Assembly: GCA_933207985.1 (NCBI GenBank)
Contig: OW240915.1
Coordinates: 278,551,953 to 278,615,952, forward strand
Origin: Pelobates cultripes
Lineage: Eukaryota > Chordata > Amphibia > Anura > Pelobatidae
DNA length: 64,000 nucleotides
Reading direction: 5' to 3'
Each line of letters starts with the position of its first letter. Position 1 is the stretch's first letter. Below, piece after piece: positions 23,654-36,229 of the stretch. A program made the position numbers and the translations under genes. The notes beneath the pieces were generated by a model that was not told where the DNA came from, searched no databases, and saw only the letters and a program-made list of their open reading frames with translations.

Positions 23654-24300
23654 AGAGACACACTGACAAATCTCCCTGTTTCTCCACCACATGCACTATG
23701 TTCCATGACATTAAACATGCAGAGTTTACTCTCAATGAATTATTGGGAGATAGAAGCACTCTGTTCCGGTTGAGAGCCAAGTACAGCACTGTGGATGATT
23801 ATATTTAAGTTTATTTTTCAGACCTCACAAACACATTTGGTTACTTATAGTAGAGAAGTAATATATTACATATCCTGAAAACTGATCGTTCCATCACGTT
23901 TAACTAAATGTACCGAATGCAAACATAGAGGGGGGAAAAAAATAAATAAATCGGTGGGTTTCAATACTGTTGAAATCTTAGATAGTAAAAGATTAGTTGC
24001 TATTTTTTTTACAGCCTCTTAAAAAGTCCTGACATGACCACGCCAAGAGTAATAGTGAAGGTATGACTTTGTATACTTTTTTTCTTGGCAAATATTTTAT
24101 TATTGTAAGGGCAGATTAACATCTGCTGTCATATAACAGGTACATACCATTCTATATTGTTATAAGATGTCAAAATGTAAGGCCATGTGGTTATACTGTA
24201 ACCAGGTGCCAAAATAACATTCGAGAAGGTCCCAATGTGCCAAGTGTTGACACTAGGTATCAGAACAAATTAAGATTTTCTTCCTGGCCATCTATCGTTT
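23654..24300. other. AT-rich sequence, no gene identified
   Basis: Nothing recognisable was found. Confidence 0.35.
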
Positions 24301-24311
24301 ACCAAGAATTT

Positions 24312-24405
24312 GTTTTGAACAATTCATCCAAATCAAATTCCTTTCAATATGGGTGTGGATTAAAAGGAATTTGATTTGGACGAACCATCCAAAACAAAAA
24401 CTATT
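24312..24405. repeat. Short foldback element
   Basis: 'gttttgaacaattcatcc' with 'aaatcaaattcc' is mirrored by 'ggaatttgattt' and 'ggacgaaccatccaaaac', giving imperfect 30-bp arms around a loop. It may be a small MITE; no target duplication was resolved. Confidence 0.55.
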
Positions 24406-24499
24406 GCACAAGTCTACAATCTACCTTTCTCCTATAAAGTTAAATTAGTTTAATTATTGTGCTAGTGGCTTACTCAACTTTGGAAATAAACATCTTAAA

Positions 24500-24960
24500 A
24501 GGGATACTCTACGAACCAGAACCCTTAAAGTTTAATATATTGGTTCTGGGGCTAAGAAACTGCTGCATCAAGCTCAGCAATGCAAACACTGCCACTTAAG
24601 GCCACCTTCAATGTCTGTCACTGTGACATCTACAAGAGGAACTTCCTGGTTGGGGGTCCTGCATATATTGCAAGACAGACACTTAGAGTCTAAACACTCT
24701 ACATAGAGATGCACCTAATCTATGGGTCTCCATGAGGAGATGCTATTTGGTGGTGTCTGTCGATTGCAGCCCATGCGCACTAGCCGCACAATGTTTCCCT
24801 ACGGGGAAGCAATAGGACTGATTATCTCAGCTTGCAGAGTGGGAAGACTGCTGCGACACCAGAGTGCTGGGGGAAATAAGGTAAAGTAAAACACTTTACT
24901 TACTCCTATGGGTCCAAATAATCCAATTTGTTATAACAACATTCTCAAACATGTATTCCT
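24500..24960. repeat. Decayed MITE related to family A
   Basis: 'aaaagggatactctacgaac', 'ctctacatagagatgcacc', 'ctccatgaggagatgct' and 'tttccctacggggaagcaa' follow the same order as the family A copies, but with substantial divergence and no clear right terminus. Confidence 0.5.
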
Positions 24961-25005
24961 ACTGCCTTTAAAATTTAATGGAAAAAAATAATAAACAAAC
25001 AAAAC

Positions 25006-25600
25006 TTAAAGGGACACTATAGTCACCAGAACAACTACAGTTTATTGCATGTGTTCTGATTAGTAGAATCATTACCTTCAGGATTTTTGCTATAAAACAC
25101 TGTATTGTCAGAGAAAATGCAGTGTTTACATTACAGCCTAGTGATAACTTCACTGGTCACTCCTCAGATGGCTGCTAGAGATCTTTCCTGGGCGATTGCT
25201 GCCTAAAATGCATTCAAACATTCAGTGTCTCCACCCTCTGCATGCAGACACTGAACCTTCCTCATAGAGATTCACTGATTCAATTCATCTCTATGAGGAG
25301 ATGCTGATTGACCAGGGCTGTGCATGAATTGTGCTGGCTCTGCCCCTGATCTGTCTCCTTGGAAGTCTCAGCCAATCCTATGGGGAAGCATTGCGATTGG
25401 ATCAGGCAACCACTTCTGATGATGTCAGCAGGCAGGTCAAAAGGAAACAGGGACAAAGCAAGCAGCTCCAGACTTGAATACAAGTAAGATTTTACTATAT
25501 TTAGGGAGGCAAGAGGGGACCAAGGGGGCTAGATGGTGGTTTTAATAGTATAGAGTCAGGAATACATGTTTGTGTTCCTGACCCTATAGCGTCCCTTTAA
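25006..25600. repeat. TTAA-flanked MITE, family A (complete)
   Basis: TTAA-AGGGACACTATAG at the left and CTATAGCGTCCCT-TTAA at the right. The internal blocks match 17310-17831. Length is 595 bp including the target sites. No open frame of note lies inside. Confidence 0.85.
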
Positions 25601-26487
25601 AAGGCCAAATTAAACGGTTTTCAGAAAATTACCTCTTGGCAACAACTTTTGCATTAGGCAATAACCTCCCCTAGATGCGATACAGAGAAGTAGCGAGTAA
25701 CATTCCGCTGATGTGGTAAAACCACCAACCAATGTATATTAAGTGGATTTTACTGGGAAATATGCGATGCATGTCATTTGGGGAATCAAGGAAAGACGAG
25801 ACAGTGGTATTAAAGGGGCGCTGTGAAAGCACTAACAATCTGGATGTCACAATGTACAGCAGCAGAACAAAATATTAAGGGGGCCTGAATAGGCCATAGT
25901 ACAATATATTTTTCAAAGAAAACCTCACCCACATTTGTCCTCAAACAGTATCGTCCCGCAGACATAATCATAACAGGAGAAACTCTACTATTATGTTCAG
26001 CAGTCCTTGCTACAGATTAAAACTGAGATTTCCTGCAAGGCTTCCTCTTGGCAATCTAGGGGTGTGCTGTGCTTGCCGAGATACAATGCTAACTTTCACT
26101 GAGAACATTTGTCAGCAGCAGAATAGGACTGATCTGTGACCTGTAAACAATTTCTAGAAAATACTTTGAGCATGAGCGCATTACAAAATGGAAAACAAGC
26201 CTTCCAAACTCATGTTTCAGTGCTTGCCAGATTCACAAAAAGGTGTAGCTGTAATTGGAAGGTAGAGATTAGTATCATCTGAATTAGACACTTTAAACCA
26301 GGGGAGAGAAAAATATGAAAGTTAATTACAATTTATGTCCTACACCAATTACGGTATATTATGGTTTGTAAAGCACCAATAAATTCTGCAGTGCTGTACA
26401 TTTATTTTAATTTTTATTGCAGTTTGGCCCCTTGATACAAAGAAGAAAATTTAATCTACATAACCGCGCCTGACTTAATATACTTAC
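25601..26487. other. Unique sequence with a SINE-like fragment
   Basis: 26345-26405 ('gcaccaataaattctgcagtgctgtaca') is a fragment of the repeat at 3690-3860. No gene is seen. Confidence 0.35.
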
Positions 26488-26567
26488 TTAACCCCGTAAG
26501 GACCAAACCTATGGAATAAAAGGGAATCGTGACATGTCACACATGTCATGTGTCCTTAAGGGGTTAA
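26488..26567. repeat. TTAA-flanked MITE, family C (inverted)
   Basis: TTAA-CCCCGTAAGGACC at the left and GTCCTTAAGGGG-TTAA at the right. The core runs in the opposite orientation to 20138. It shares its right TTAA with the next MITE-like start (AGGGATACTTTAGGCACC). Confidence 0.8.
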
Positions 26568-26990
26568 AGGGATACTTTAGGCACCCAGATACTTCAGCTT
26601 ATTGACGTTGTCTGGGTGCAATGTCCTCATTAGTCCTGCGATGTAAATCAGTTTTAGAATACTAAGACTGCCTCCAGTGGCTGTCTACCAGACAGAGGAT
26701 TGACTCAGCCCTTCATCCTTCCGAGGTAGATAAAAGGAATACCTTTAAATTGGGTAATAGTAACAACCCCTGGATGTTGGGCTAAGGTAACATCCCCAGA
26801 ACGTACTTGAAAATCAGAGTAATCTGAATGTACCTTTCCTGGTTAAATACTTTGTTGTTATTATTATTACGCTCTGCATAAGGACATCCAGCACCAATGC
26901 AATCCCCATAGGTAAAGCATTGATTCAATGCTTTCCTATGGGGAAGTCCTAATGTGCTCCCAGCATGCGCATTAGGTCCTCTTCCCATGA
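26564..26990. repeat. MITE related to family B, decayed
   Basis: It starts TTAA-AGGGATACTTTAGGCACCC, followed by 'agatacttcagcttattg' and an internal hairpin 'ccccatagg...gattcaatgc...cctatgggg'. No matching right terminus is seen; it runs into the repeat at 27025. Confidence 0.55.
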
Positions 26991-27024
26991 GGTAAAGACG
27001 GAGGAGGCCAACCCAGTACCAAGA

Positions 27025-27353
27025 AATGGGGGTTTAGTTACATTATATGATCATATATTGCATAAGCCTGCCACAACGTCAATGTACCCCATTCTTGGCA
27101 GGTCCTACTCTAGCAGCCTAATGGGGTACATTGACGTTGTGGCAGGCTTATGCAATATATGATCATATAATGTAACTAAACCCCCATTATTTTTTGCCTA
27201 GGTGAGGTGTTTTTAAATAAAACTATTACAATCTCTAAAATTTTGAAAGCATTGTTTAGTGAATAAGCGAGTGCGCTGGATTCTGTATTTTGTATATTTT
27301 GGCCCCAGCAGCACCCTATAATGTATGCATGTTTAGGTGAGTGCAGCCCTCTT

Positions 27354-27386
<33 letters not shown>

Positions 27387-27415
27387 TATATAGATATATA
27401 TATATATATATATAC

Positions 27416-27446
<31 letters not shown>

Positions 27447-27450
27447 CCTC
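27025..27450 (-). mobile_element. Fold-back repeat I, copy 1, with perfect 67-bp arms and a TA/CA tail
   Basis: 27025-27091 and 27122-27188 are exact reverse complements (67 bp each) around a 30-nt loop. Beyond the right arm the text continues to 'gcgagtgcgctggat' and 'ttaggtgagtgcagc', then (TA)n and (CA)n at 27353-27448. The copy at about 47445-47900 has the left arm, the loop and the flanking text but not the inverted second arm, so the palindrome is an inverted duplication and not the ancestral form. Class unknown; a Penelope-like or LINE-like retroelement would explain the tail and the inversion. Confidence 0.65.
27353..27448. repeat. (TA)n then (CA)n microsatellite
   Basis: About 65 bp of TA units with TAGATA interruptions, followed by CA units. 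Confidence 0.9.
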
Positions 27451-27469
27451 TGCTCAGATAAACAACCAA

Positions 27470-28187
27470 TGTGTGTTGTGCAGAATAGAGACCAGTATCT
27501 TTACCTCTGTATTAAAGTTCTAAATTGGGATGGTGTAGAACTGACAATAGAAGTGTTAGTTTTGGATCAAATTAACAGAGTTTAATTCGTATGGCCTGCA
27601 ATTTGTTAATGCCGCATCATTTCTCCAGAATTGTCAGTTGAACAAATAAATCACTTTGTGCCCTCAGGATATACATGACATACAGGCACTTCAGTGTTAC
27701 AATACAAAAAGGTAAGAGACTTACCTCTGGCACCATTTGTAATGCTGTCCCCTCCCTCAACATCTCCTCTTACATGGATTTAGCCAAGATGGTGCTGAAA
27801 GCCACCAGCTGAGTCCAAGAATGCAAAGTTTAAATGACAGACACGTTACAGCTGGCTATATCAGCCCGTTTACTGCTCAGTATTTGCCCTCCAGCCTGTT
27901 CCTGAGTTTAGTTTATTTGGTGTTTGACCTGGCTTCGGCCAAGTAGTCTGTTTTGGCTTCTTTGACCCAGTCTTATATAGCTGCATACTTCTGAATTCCC
28001 TCTGGGGTTTGTCCACCTCATAAAACCTTTGAAAACAAGTTTCCCTTTGCTCAGCCATTTTAAGGTCCGGAACATATCTCCCTATATTTAACTTTTCTAC
28101 TCTGTACTTTTTGCTATTAGGCCTGCGTCAGGCACGACTGCAAATGTACAGATTAGGAAATCGGTCACCTGCAGCTATTACAGGTCA

Positions 28188-28190
<3 letters not shown>
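27470..28190. other. Unique sequence, no gene identified
   Basis: Nothing recognisable was found. Confidence 0.35.

Positions 28191-28223
<33 letters not shown>
28191..28223. repeat. (AT)n microsatellite
   Basis: About 16 uninterrupted AT units. Confidence 0.9.
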
Positions 28224-28225
<2 letters not shown>

Positions 28226-28872
28226 AATGCAGATCTAACCATACCTACCTACCTACATTACTAGCACCATATTTTATCTGTCTGGACATGGTTAAATTGA
28301 TCATAGGAAGCTAGACCTGAGGGATGAGGCAGCCAAGCTTACATTCACCACGAGTCTCTAGTGGATATAGAAAGGGTCGAGCCAGTCAGAGCTTATTATG
28401 AGCATAAGTCTGTATTCCAGCTGTGTATTTACTTATTTAAGAAATGACAGCCACTTTTCCTAGTGCAGGTAAAACATGATGTGACAAGCTTATGGCCCGA
28501 AACACAGCTGAGGGAAATAAACCTGTTCAACCACAAGTTAAGGCCGCAGGAATCAAGTTTCTACACTTGTTGCGCAGCCTTACTGTTTTTTTATCACAAC
28601 ATACCAGACATTTTAATCCTACTAAACAAATCCCACATCACAGTAGGTTTGTAGACGAAGAAAATGAACTGAAGATTAAATATTCTTACAGCAGGAGCCC
28701 TACGCATTCCAATACATGGCATATCCTGTCATCACTTGTTCATCATAGACATTGCAGTTTTCATCATCTCCTGCAAAGTGAACACTAGTACACAGTACAC
28801 TATGTAATCTTCCCCTCTGTTATATGGGTTTCAACACACCTAGGAGTTATGGAAATAAAGATCCAAAGTCTG
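28224..28872. other. Unique sequence, no gene identified
   Basis: Short open frames only; no motif. Confidence 0.35.
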
Positions 28873-29278
28873 GTGAAGGAGCCAGTCCTACAGAGAGCCC
28901 TGTGAAGGAGCCAGTCCTACAGAGAGCCCTGTGAAGGAGCCAGTCCTACAGAGAGCCCTGTGAAGGAGCCAGTCCTACAGAGAGCCCTGTGAAGGAGCCA
29001 GTCCTACAGAGAGCCCTGTGAAGGAGCCAGTCCTACAGAGAGCCCTGCGAAGGAGACAGTCCTACAGAGAGGCCTGTGAAGGAGACAGTCCTACAGAGAG
29101 CCCTGTGAAGAAGACAGTCCTACAGAGAGCCCTGTGAAGAAGACAGTCCTACAGAGAGCCCTGTGAAGGAGACAGTCCTACAGAGAGCCCTGTGAAGGAG
29201 ACAGTCCTACAGAGAGCCCTGTGAAGGAGACAGTCCTACAGAGAGCCCTGTGAAGGAGACAGTCCTTTAGAGACCCCC
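28873..29278 (+). repeat. 29-bp minisatellite, exactly 14 copies
   Basis: The unit is 'gtgaaggagccagtcctaca' plus 'gagagccct'. Copies begin every 29 bp from 28873 to 29250. Copies 1-6 have 'gagcc', copies 7-14 have 'gagac' at the same place. Copies 9 and 10 share 'gaagaag'. The last copy is degenerate ('tttagagaccccc'). Twenty-nine is not a multiple of three and the unit carries a TGA, so no protein is encoded. Confidence 0.97.
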
Positions 29279-31178
29279 TCAGTCTCCAGATACAGTGGTG
29301 GATGCAAAGTCAGGCCTGTGTAGCAAGACACATTTCACTGTGGACATCGGAGATACATAGAGTCGAGTCTGTGGTTAGTGGTAGAGCAGGGGTCATTAGT
29401 CAATTTTTGTAATGAGTAAAATGGGAGTAAGTGATTGGGTTCTTATGTGTGTAGCTATCCCAATGACATTTCTTCTCCATTCAGCTCCCTGGCTGCAATT
29501 ATTTGGAAGAGGTGGGTGTTGTGTGATGGTCACGTGCTTATGGGTGACTGTCACTGGGCGCCTGTGAAGGAGTCAACCAAGTCATCTCGGCATTACACAA
29601 ACCTCTATATCTGCCAAAAATCACTTATCTTAGAAGTTTTCTTAAAATTAATAAAATATTTACAAATCTTTTATAATAAACAATTAACTCAACACCCAAA
29701 TAAAAGTATTATACTAAGAGAAATAAAAATAATGCATGCAAAGACATTAAGATTTTCACAATATTAAAGAGGAAGAGATATATAGTATGTAATTAATTAT
29801 TTAACATTAAATGCCTGTTTCTACCCATAGCATGGAATCAAACCTTTGGTTTACAACCAATTCTACTAGAATTCTGTTCTAGGTGCATTAACGGCTACAA
29901 GGCGGTTTAAACAAACTGCTTTAGCGTTAGAACATGCCCACTACAACAAGCAAAACATAACACAATAACTCCTGAACATGAACCCAAATGAATTGTCTGC
30001 TTAAGTGAGAGAAAAAAAAAAAATTACAACGTATTAAAAATTGAAGAGAGGCAGCTAAGGATACAATGCATTAAGGGAAAAGGGTGCATAAGAGGAGGAT
30101 TTTATTAGACGGCAAGTCTCATGAATAAACCATGCGTATCACATGACGCTATTTCCTCCCCGGAGGCATTAGTAGGTCAGTAACTCAGAGGAGCAGCAAT
30201 TTTAACCCCTTCTGTTGGCTTATTTTGTGTCAAGATTTGGGTACTTGTTAGAAAATAGTCCATTAATTATTCATTAATTATTCGTAACATTAGATTCCTT
30301 TAGAGAAAACTCGCAGGAGGAGGGGTGATTCCAGTACTCGGTATGCGAGTCTCCCACTTTAAAACACAATTTAGAGAGCTGCAATGTAAATAGTGCCATC
30401 CTGTTTTATTACATACTTTTAGCGTATCGAGTAGCTGCACAGGTTAATGATTAATTACACAGGAAATAAAATGATAGCACTGCCCGTCTAACCTTTGAAG
30501 AAAGAAGTCTGGCCTACAAAGTCCAAACAAATTACTCAGATTTATTTAAGGAGGTTATACGCCATTGTAATAACATGACTGCTCATTCCTTTGGGCCTGA
30601 AATGCTTGTTTTATGGCCTTTCTGGTATCCATTACTCCAAGTGGTTTTAGCAGCCACTGGCAGTAGAACAGCTTCATATGTCTGATGGGAGCTGTAGTCC
30701 AGTACTACAGCTGGACAGCCACAGATCATTTGAGAGAGGAGAGAGAGAAAAAAAAAAACAAAAAAAAAAAACTGGATTTTGGAAATATGCACAGAGGCTC
30801 CTTTAATGAAACAGCAGATCTAAAAAATAAATAATTTAAAAAATACGTTTGACCCAATTTTTGTTGCTAAATTCAATTGCACTAATTTCCTTCCTGGAGA
30901 CACTCTACTGCATCCATTAAAACAGCTGACCACAGCGCTTGTGGTTCTTTCTTTACTGCCTTACTTAGCAGCAAGTAACATGGCGCACACACAGCAATTT
31001 ATGATTTCAATTATTTTAGCAAATGCTTTGCTCCTCAGCGAGATATTAAAAACCAAAACAAATAAGCACAGCCACACGCCATAACGTTTACACATATGCG
31101 ATTAATATTTTTTGCAACACACTAGGCTGTGAGGGAAAATTTACTTTGGTGGTTAATCCCATTAAAAAATGAAAGCCT
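29279..31178. other. Unique sequence, no gene identified
   Basis: This 1.9 kb stretch has only A-runs (30010-30023, 30750-30770) and chance short frames. No RNA gene or repeat was recognised. Confidence 0.4.
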
Positions 31179-31673
31179 AAAGGGAAACGCCACTGCCCCA
31201 AATCAAGGTAATTAAAAATCACTGTTTAGTAGATAAACCCCAAGTTACAGCATGCAAGTATTTCTTTGGCATTACTTCCTTGGGGGTATATCTAAAACCC
31301 TCTTGCAAAACCTGCAGCACTCTTGTCTGCTGCCTTTGCAAGCCCTCCCCTTCCAACCCCGCCCAGACTTTCTGAGGCTGACCAATCACAGACTTCCCAA
31401 TGCAGCTCGATGAGAAGTCTTTGTAAGGCAGATGCTCTGGGCAATTGCTGCCTCTTGAGTTTAGCTTCACTGAGCTAACCAAACCAGGAAGGAAGTAACA
31501 GGACCAGTTATCTGCTTGAAAGCCAATGGGGTGTAACCAGTATAACTTATAAAATTTAAATTTCTATTGAAATCTGCACACTTTTTTTTTCTCTTGTTAC
31601 AAAAAGGAGGACACACTTCACACAAACCTTCTCAGTAAGCTAAAGTGCTTTAGGCGTCTGCAGTGTCCATTTA
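31179..31673. repeat. MITE family G copy
   Basis: It begins with 'aaagggaaacgccactg' and ends with 'gcagtgtccatttaa', imperfect inverted ends. The centre carries 'cagacttcccaatgcagctc', also found at 35800 and 56370 in the related copies. Non-coding. Confidence 0.6.
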
Positions 31674-33520
31674 AGAAAGAAGGCTGTATGTAGGGATATG
31701 TATGTATGTGGGGATATGTAACGAGTTATGAGTACTTTTAACACCAGCTGTTTAAGAACTAGAATGACTGTGATTTAAGAGAGTAACTCTAAACACTACC
31801 CCACCTTGGTATAACTGCTGAGCACATGGTGCTTAAGAGTTCTGAGATGGACTTAAAACTACAGCGATGTGGCCCCTCACAGCTGTCACTCTGGCTGTCT
31901 AGAATGAGAGGAGTTACAGATCTGTCTGTACACATTAACCTGCGCTGGGTCAGGAACAAGCAGAACATGGATTGATGGTTATTCTATGCCCAATTAAATT
32001 CTGGGATGTTATCACTATGGTTCTCACTGTTGTACGGTCTTCTTTGTCCATATACACATCTATAGTAATATGCATACAAGACCTATCAGTTGAACTTTAA
32101 TATTTAATGGAAAAAAAAATGAAAAATATTAATTGGGTATGTATTTACCGGTGTCACACTAAGCAGGTCCCTTTTTTGTATATTCTCCCATTAGTCACTC
32201 TATATTCTCCTAATAGACTACTGGAAGTTCTCTGCAGTCTTCAACTCTGTTTGAAAGGTATATAGTCAATACAAATAGATTTTTTTTTTGATTTTTTTTT
32301 TCGGTTTTTAAATGTGTGCCTTGATGGATATGAAAACCCTTGGGTGTATTCCAAATAGGCAGATGCGACACATTGATTTTAGATTATGAATAGGCCTGAT
32401 CACAGGTCCAAGTCACGCGATGGAATATAGAATAAGTTCTAGGATAGGCGCATGGTAAAAATCAGGATCCTTTTGGAAGTGCTTATAAAATATCTGCACA
32501 CATATCCAAAAGGTTGTAATACACTTCTATCATTAATGTTCTCTAGACTGCAATAAAGGATAAAGATGATTCTATATTCTATATCTAATTGATGGGGGAG
32601 ATAAACTTGCCGGGTAACATTATGGGGAGAAGATTCTCTACCTTAAAGCAAGAATTTTCTCATTAAAGTAATTCGAAGCATGACGCTTGTGTATCCAAAG
32701 TTTAGGAGTAACTACATAATAAAGGTCTAATTAATGCAATTTAATAGAGCATTGAGCGGCAAGACAGAGCATTTGACAAAATAGGTTTATGAGGATTAAG
32801 CCGGCACAGCACACTCCGTCCATATAGAGGAAACAATGCATTTCACACAGTACCAAGAAACGATATTACGGGAATATAAATTTTAAAAAATGCCAACATC
32901 AACCGTTAATGCCAGCAGCTTTAAAAAAAAAAAAAAGGATACAAGGATTTTAAAATAAAATTTGAATTTTAAAAGCACGTTAATCTTAATTATTGCTTTG
33001 GTGTATGCCAGTTATTGTGTGTTAAACAGAACCGGTTTTATTTTTCCCAAGGCAATGTACCATACAGCCTCTAACATGCACAGTCTGAAGGAATTCTCAT
33101 GACGGTACAAGAACCTAAAATTAGAAGAATGTTAAGACACGACTGGTAGAGCACACAAGCCGGACGCTACATCATGTGACTGGGTGCACCTTAACAAGTC
33201 AGGCAGAAGCAGCACGCAAGGAACTTGTATAAGAAGTGTGCTTAGCTGAAGAAAATATAAAGAGGAACGTAGGGAAATGTAATGATCTTGGCTCATCAGG
33301 AGTATGGCAAAGTCCTCCACTCTAACGCAGGACGACGACAAAAGGCATAGAAATGCTGAAGCCTATTGACAATATATAACTACAAAGTAGATGGTGTACT
33401 GAAGACAAAATGCAGATCTTAAATTGGAAACATCTACAAAATAAAATAAATGTAAATTTAATTGGGAATGGCATATTTAGCATTTACAAGTCATTGAGCC
33501 AACTCACCAGCTGATTTGAT
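31674..33520. other. AT-rich unique sequence, no gene identified
   Basis: Nothing recognisable beyond homopolymer runs (32281-32302 T-rich, 32923-32936 A-run). Confidence 0.4.
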
Positions 33521-34129
33521 AAAGTTCTTATAATTCTGATTTACATAGCACCGCCACCAACATATTCTGGGAACGGGGGGATGGAGGAGGGAGGGAATAA
33601 GGTGCAGCCACTGGCAAATCAATAGATATTTCAGTATGCTGAAGGATTGTAGATATAAACCAAAATGTTACAGAAAATGTATATACATATCCTAAAATGT
33701 TAGCTGGTGCAACGTATAAATGTTCTTTCTGCGTTATAAACAGATAGAATAGATAAAATGACAATTTATTTGGATGATGGGATATAAGGCATATTTCACG
33801 GTAAAAGAAATAAATTTAAAAGATGAATGCGGTTTTCTTATGCATTACAATTTTGATGTAATAGAACTTTGTAAAAATTTACTAGGAATTTACACAAGTA
33901 GAGACGGGCTTTGAAACCGCTCCACTTACGATAACATAGCAGAAAGGGGCAATGATTAAGACACGTTGGCTGCAAATGTTCAGTTCTTCAAATTCATCGG
34001 GAACTTGACAGAAGGTATATTCACAAGTTCCTGCAGATAAATTGTTTGGGGGCAAATTTCCACAGCATTAAGCAGGAGCCGATGTATCCTGCTCTGTTAG
34101 GCATGAATGTACGGCCTGGTTAATCTTCA
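33521..34129. other. Unique sequence with a short SINE-like phrase
   Basis: 33540-33570 ('catagcaccgccaccaacatattctg') matches the start of the repeat at 3690. Otherwise nothing was recognised. Confidence 0.35.
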
Positions 34130-34285
34130 ATTATTATTTTTGTCATTTATGACAGTTTATGACTTATTACGGAGCACTTTACAATATTATAAAAAGGGTA
34201 AATTTTACAATAAATGTGACAAATATTACAGGAACAATAGGTTGAGGAGGACCCTGCTGACGTGCTTACAGAGGGGAGCAGTTTA
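34130..34285 (+). repeat. SINE-like dispersed repeat (copy 3)
   Basis: 'attacggagcactttacaat' is followed by 'ggttgaggaggaccctgctg' and 'acgtgcttacaga', the same block order as at 3690-3860. Confidence 0.5.
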
Positions 34286-34888
34286 AGGTTGCTACTTTTT
34301 TTTTTTACACTAACATTATAGTGAGAAAATATAGATATATATCTCAATTTAAAGTAATGCACAAAGAAATATTTTCGAATCTCTTCTTTCATGTGATTAC
34401 CAGCAAGAGCACTATATGAGAGATTTTTAAGGCCATCATGGAGCTGTTCATCTTTACTGCGCGTGGCAATTTAATATCCAAGCCCATGAAATCTAATAAC
34501 ATTACCTCTAGGGACCAAATGAATTGTGCATCCATATACAATGTTGTCAGTGTTGTAAGGGGAAGTCGGGCTTTCTGTTGAGCGGTTAGGAATTAAATTC
34601 TCATGTGGAAAGAAAATTCTTCATTAAAACGAATTCCCAAAAAACACTTAACGCCCACTACTGTTTGCAAAACAGCATTGAGAAACGATAGTAAATGTGA
34701 CATGTTTTTTATATTGTACACAAGAGGTTTGCCTAACTTTGTATAAATACAGTCTAATAGTCCGCTCCCAAAAGGAAGTTTGTTTTGACGACAAAGGAAA
34801 ACAAAAAGTAAGGAGCAATATGCTGCCTATGCTGGAATAGAAAGAGAAAAAAAGAAAACCAAATCTAAAAGGTTCTAGTGAAGGAACT
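34286..34888. other. Unique sequence, no gene identified
   Basis: Nothing recognisable was found. Confidence 0.35.
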
Positions 34889-34889
34889 C

Positions 34890-35065
34890 TGCGTATAGTG
34901 GTTGTGGTAGACGGCCGCTAGAGGTGGAGTTAACCCTGGCAGGTAATTACTGCAGTTTATTAAAAACTGCAATAATTACCACTGCAGGGTTAATGGACAT
35001 GGGTCAGTGCACCCAGACCACTTCAAAGAGTCAAAGTGGTCTGAGTGCCTATAGTGTCCCTTTAG
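34890..35065. repeat. Small MITE related to family B (inverted)
   Basis: The right half reads 'gcacccagaccacttcaaag', then 'gtggtctgagtgcctatagtg' and 'tccctttag', the terminal hairpin of family B in reverse. The centre has a hairpin of 'ggtaattactgcagttt' with 'aaactgcaataattacc'. Confidence 0.65.
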
Positions 35066-35615
35066 AAAGGGGTTAGTTATGTAAAATGAGGCTGCATATT
35101 CATGCAATATCTAACATTTAGGTAAATTAGTTCTATTAATTACATTGAACCTGTGTCTGCACAGATAGCAAAAATGGTATAAAATAAACATGCACACATC
35201 AGAAAAAGCCCTTAATCCCATAGTTATTTAGCAGATTTATGTACAAGCAATAAGCACCATGACCAAAGGGGAGAGCTATTTAAATTAGACATGGTGCTTG
35301 GAGTTTGAATGTGCAGCTTTTCATTATGAAATGCCACAGATACCAAAATATTTTATATTGTTCTCCTCCAGCATGCATTAGTACGTCAATTCTGTGCATA
35401 TTCTTTTTACAGAGGGTCATTTATTGGCTGGGAGAGCTCAGAGGACGACCAACCAATGAAAGACCAGCACTTTCTGCACCTCTGTAGTATTCCATATGCA
35501 CACCACCCAGGATCAGGGGCTTGGTACCCGGCTGGGACCGGACTACAAGGGCAAACTATTCCAGTTGATTTTATTAAAGATCTTTTGTTTGACCACTTCA
35601 GTTAACAAATAGTGT
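35066..35615. other. Unique sequence, no gene identified
   Basis: Nothing recognisable was found. Confidence 0.35.
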
Positions 35616-35960
35616 TTAAAGGGATACTCCAAACCCCTAAAGCACTATATGAAGAGTGTGTCCCATCAAATTGGCACTTTTGTAAATTAATGTGATAAGC
35701 CTCAGCCTGTTGATCAACTGGTGCTGTTATTTCCTGGTTGCTTAGCTCACTGGAGCTCAAGTTGAGAGGCAGGCAATGCTCAGAGCACCTTCCTTGCAAA
35801 TACTTCTCATTGAGCTGCATTGGTTACTCTGACTGGACATCTACAGAAAGTCCATTATGGATTGGATGCCAAGGATCAGGACTGACAGGTAATTACAGAA
35901 AGGGTAATATTTTTGCTCACTGACAATCTAATTTAAGCCTAAATAAATAGGGTAAACATT
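35616..35960. repeat. MITE family G, truncated copy
   Basis: It starts TTAA-AGGGATACTCC and then 'aaacccctaaagcacta', with 'gctgttatttcctggtt' and 'tgagctgcattgg' blocks as in 31179-31673 and 56260-56520. The right terminus is not evident. Confidence 0.55.
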
Positions 35961-36125
35961 AAAAATATCCCAGATTTTAAAATGTTTGTGAGAAAAGAAT
36001 GAAAGGTTTAACATCTGGAGGGGAAGCCAATAATTTATAACAAATCAGAGCTTTAAATCATGGTTACTGATCTGAAACTATGCATATGAGAATATGACGT
36101 GACTTGAAAATCGTGACTTTCCTGC

Positions 36126-36202
36126 TTAACCCCTTAAGGACACATGACGTGTGTCATGTCATGATTCCCTTTTTTCCAGAAGTTTGGTCCTTAAGGGGTT
36201 AA
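36126..36202. repeat. TTAA-flanked MITE, family C
   Basis: TTAA-CCCCTTAAGGAC at the left and GTCCTTAAGGGG-TTAA at the right; the core 'catgtcatgattccc' is conserved. Confidence 0.82.
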
Positions 36203-36229
36203 ATCAAAATGGCTAGCAGGCCTACCACT

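Noticed and set aside
28873..29278. CRISPR-like array
   Set aside because: The 29-bp units are head to tail without spacers, in an evidently eukaryotic sequence.
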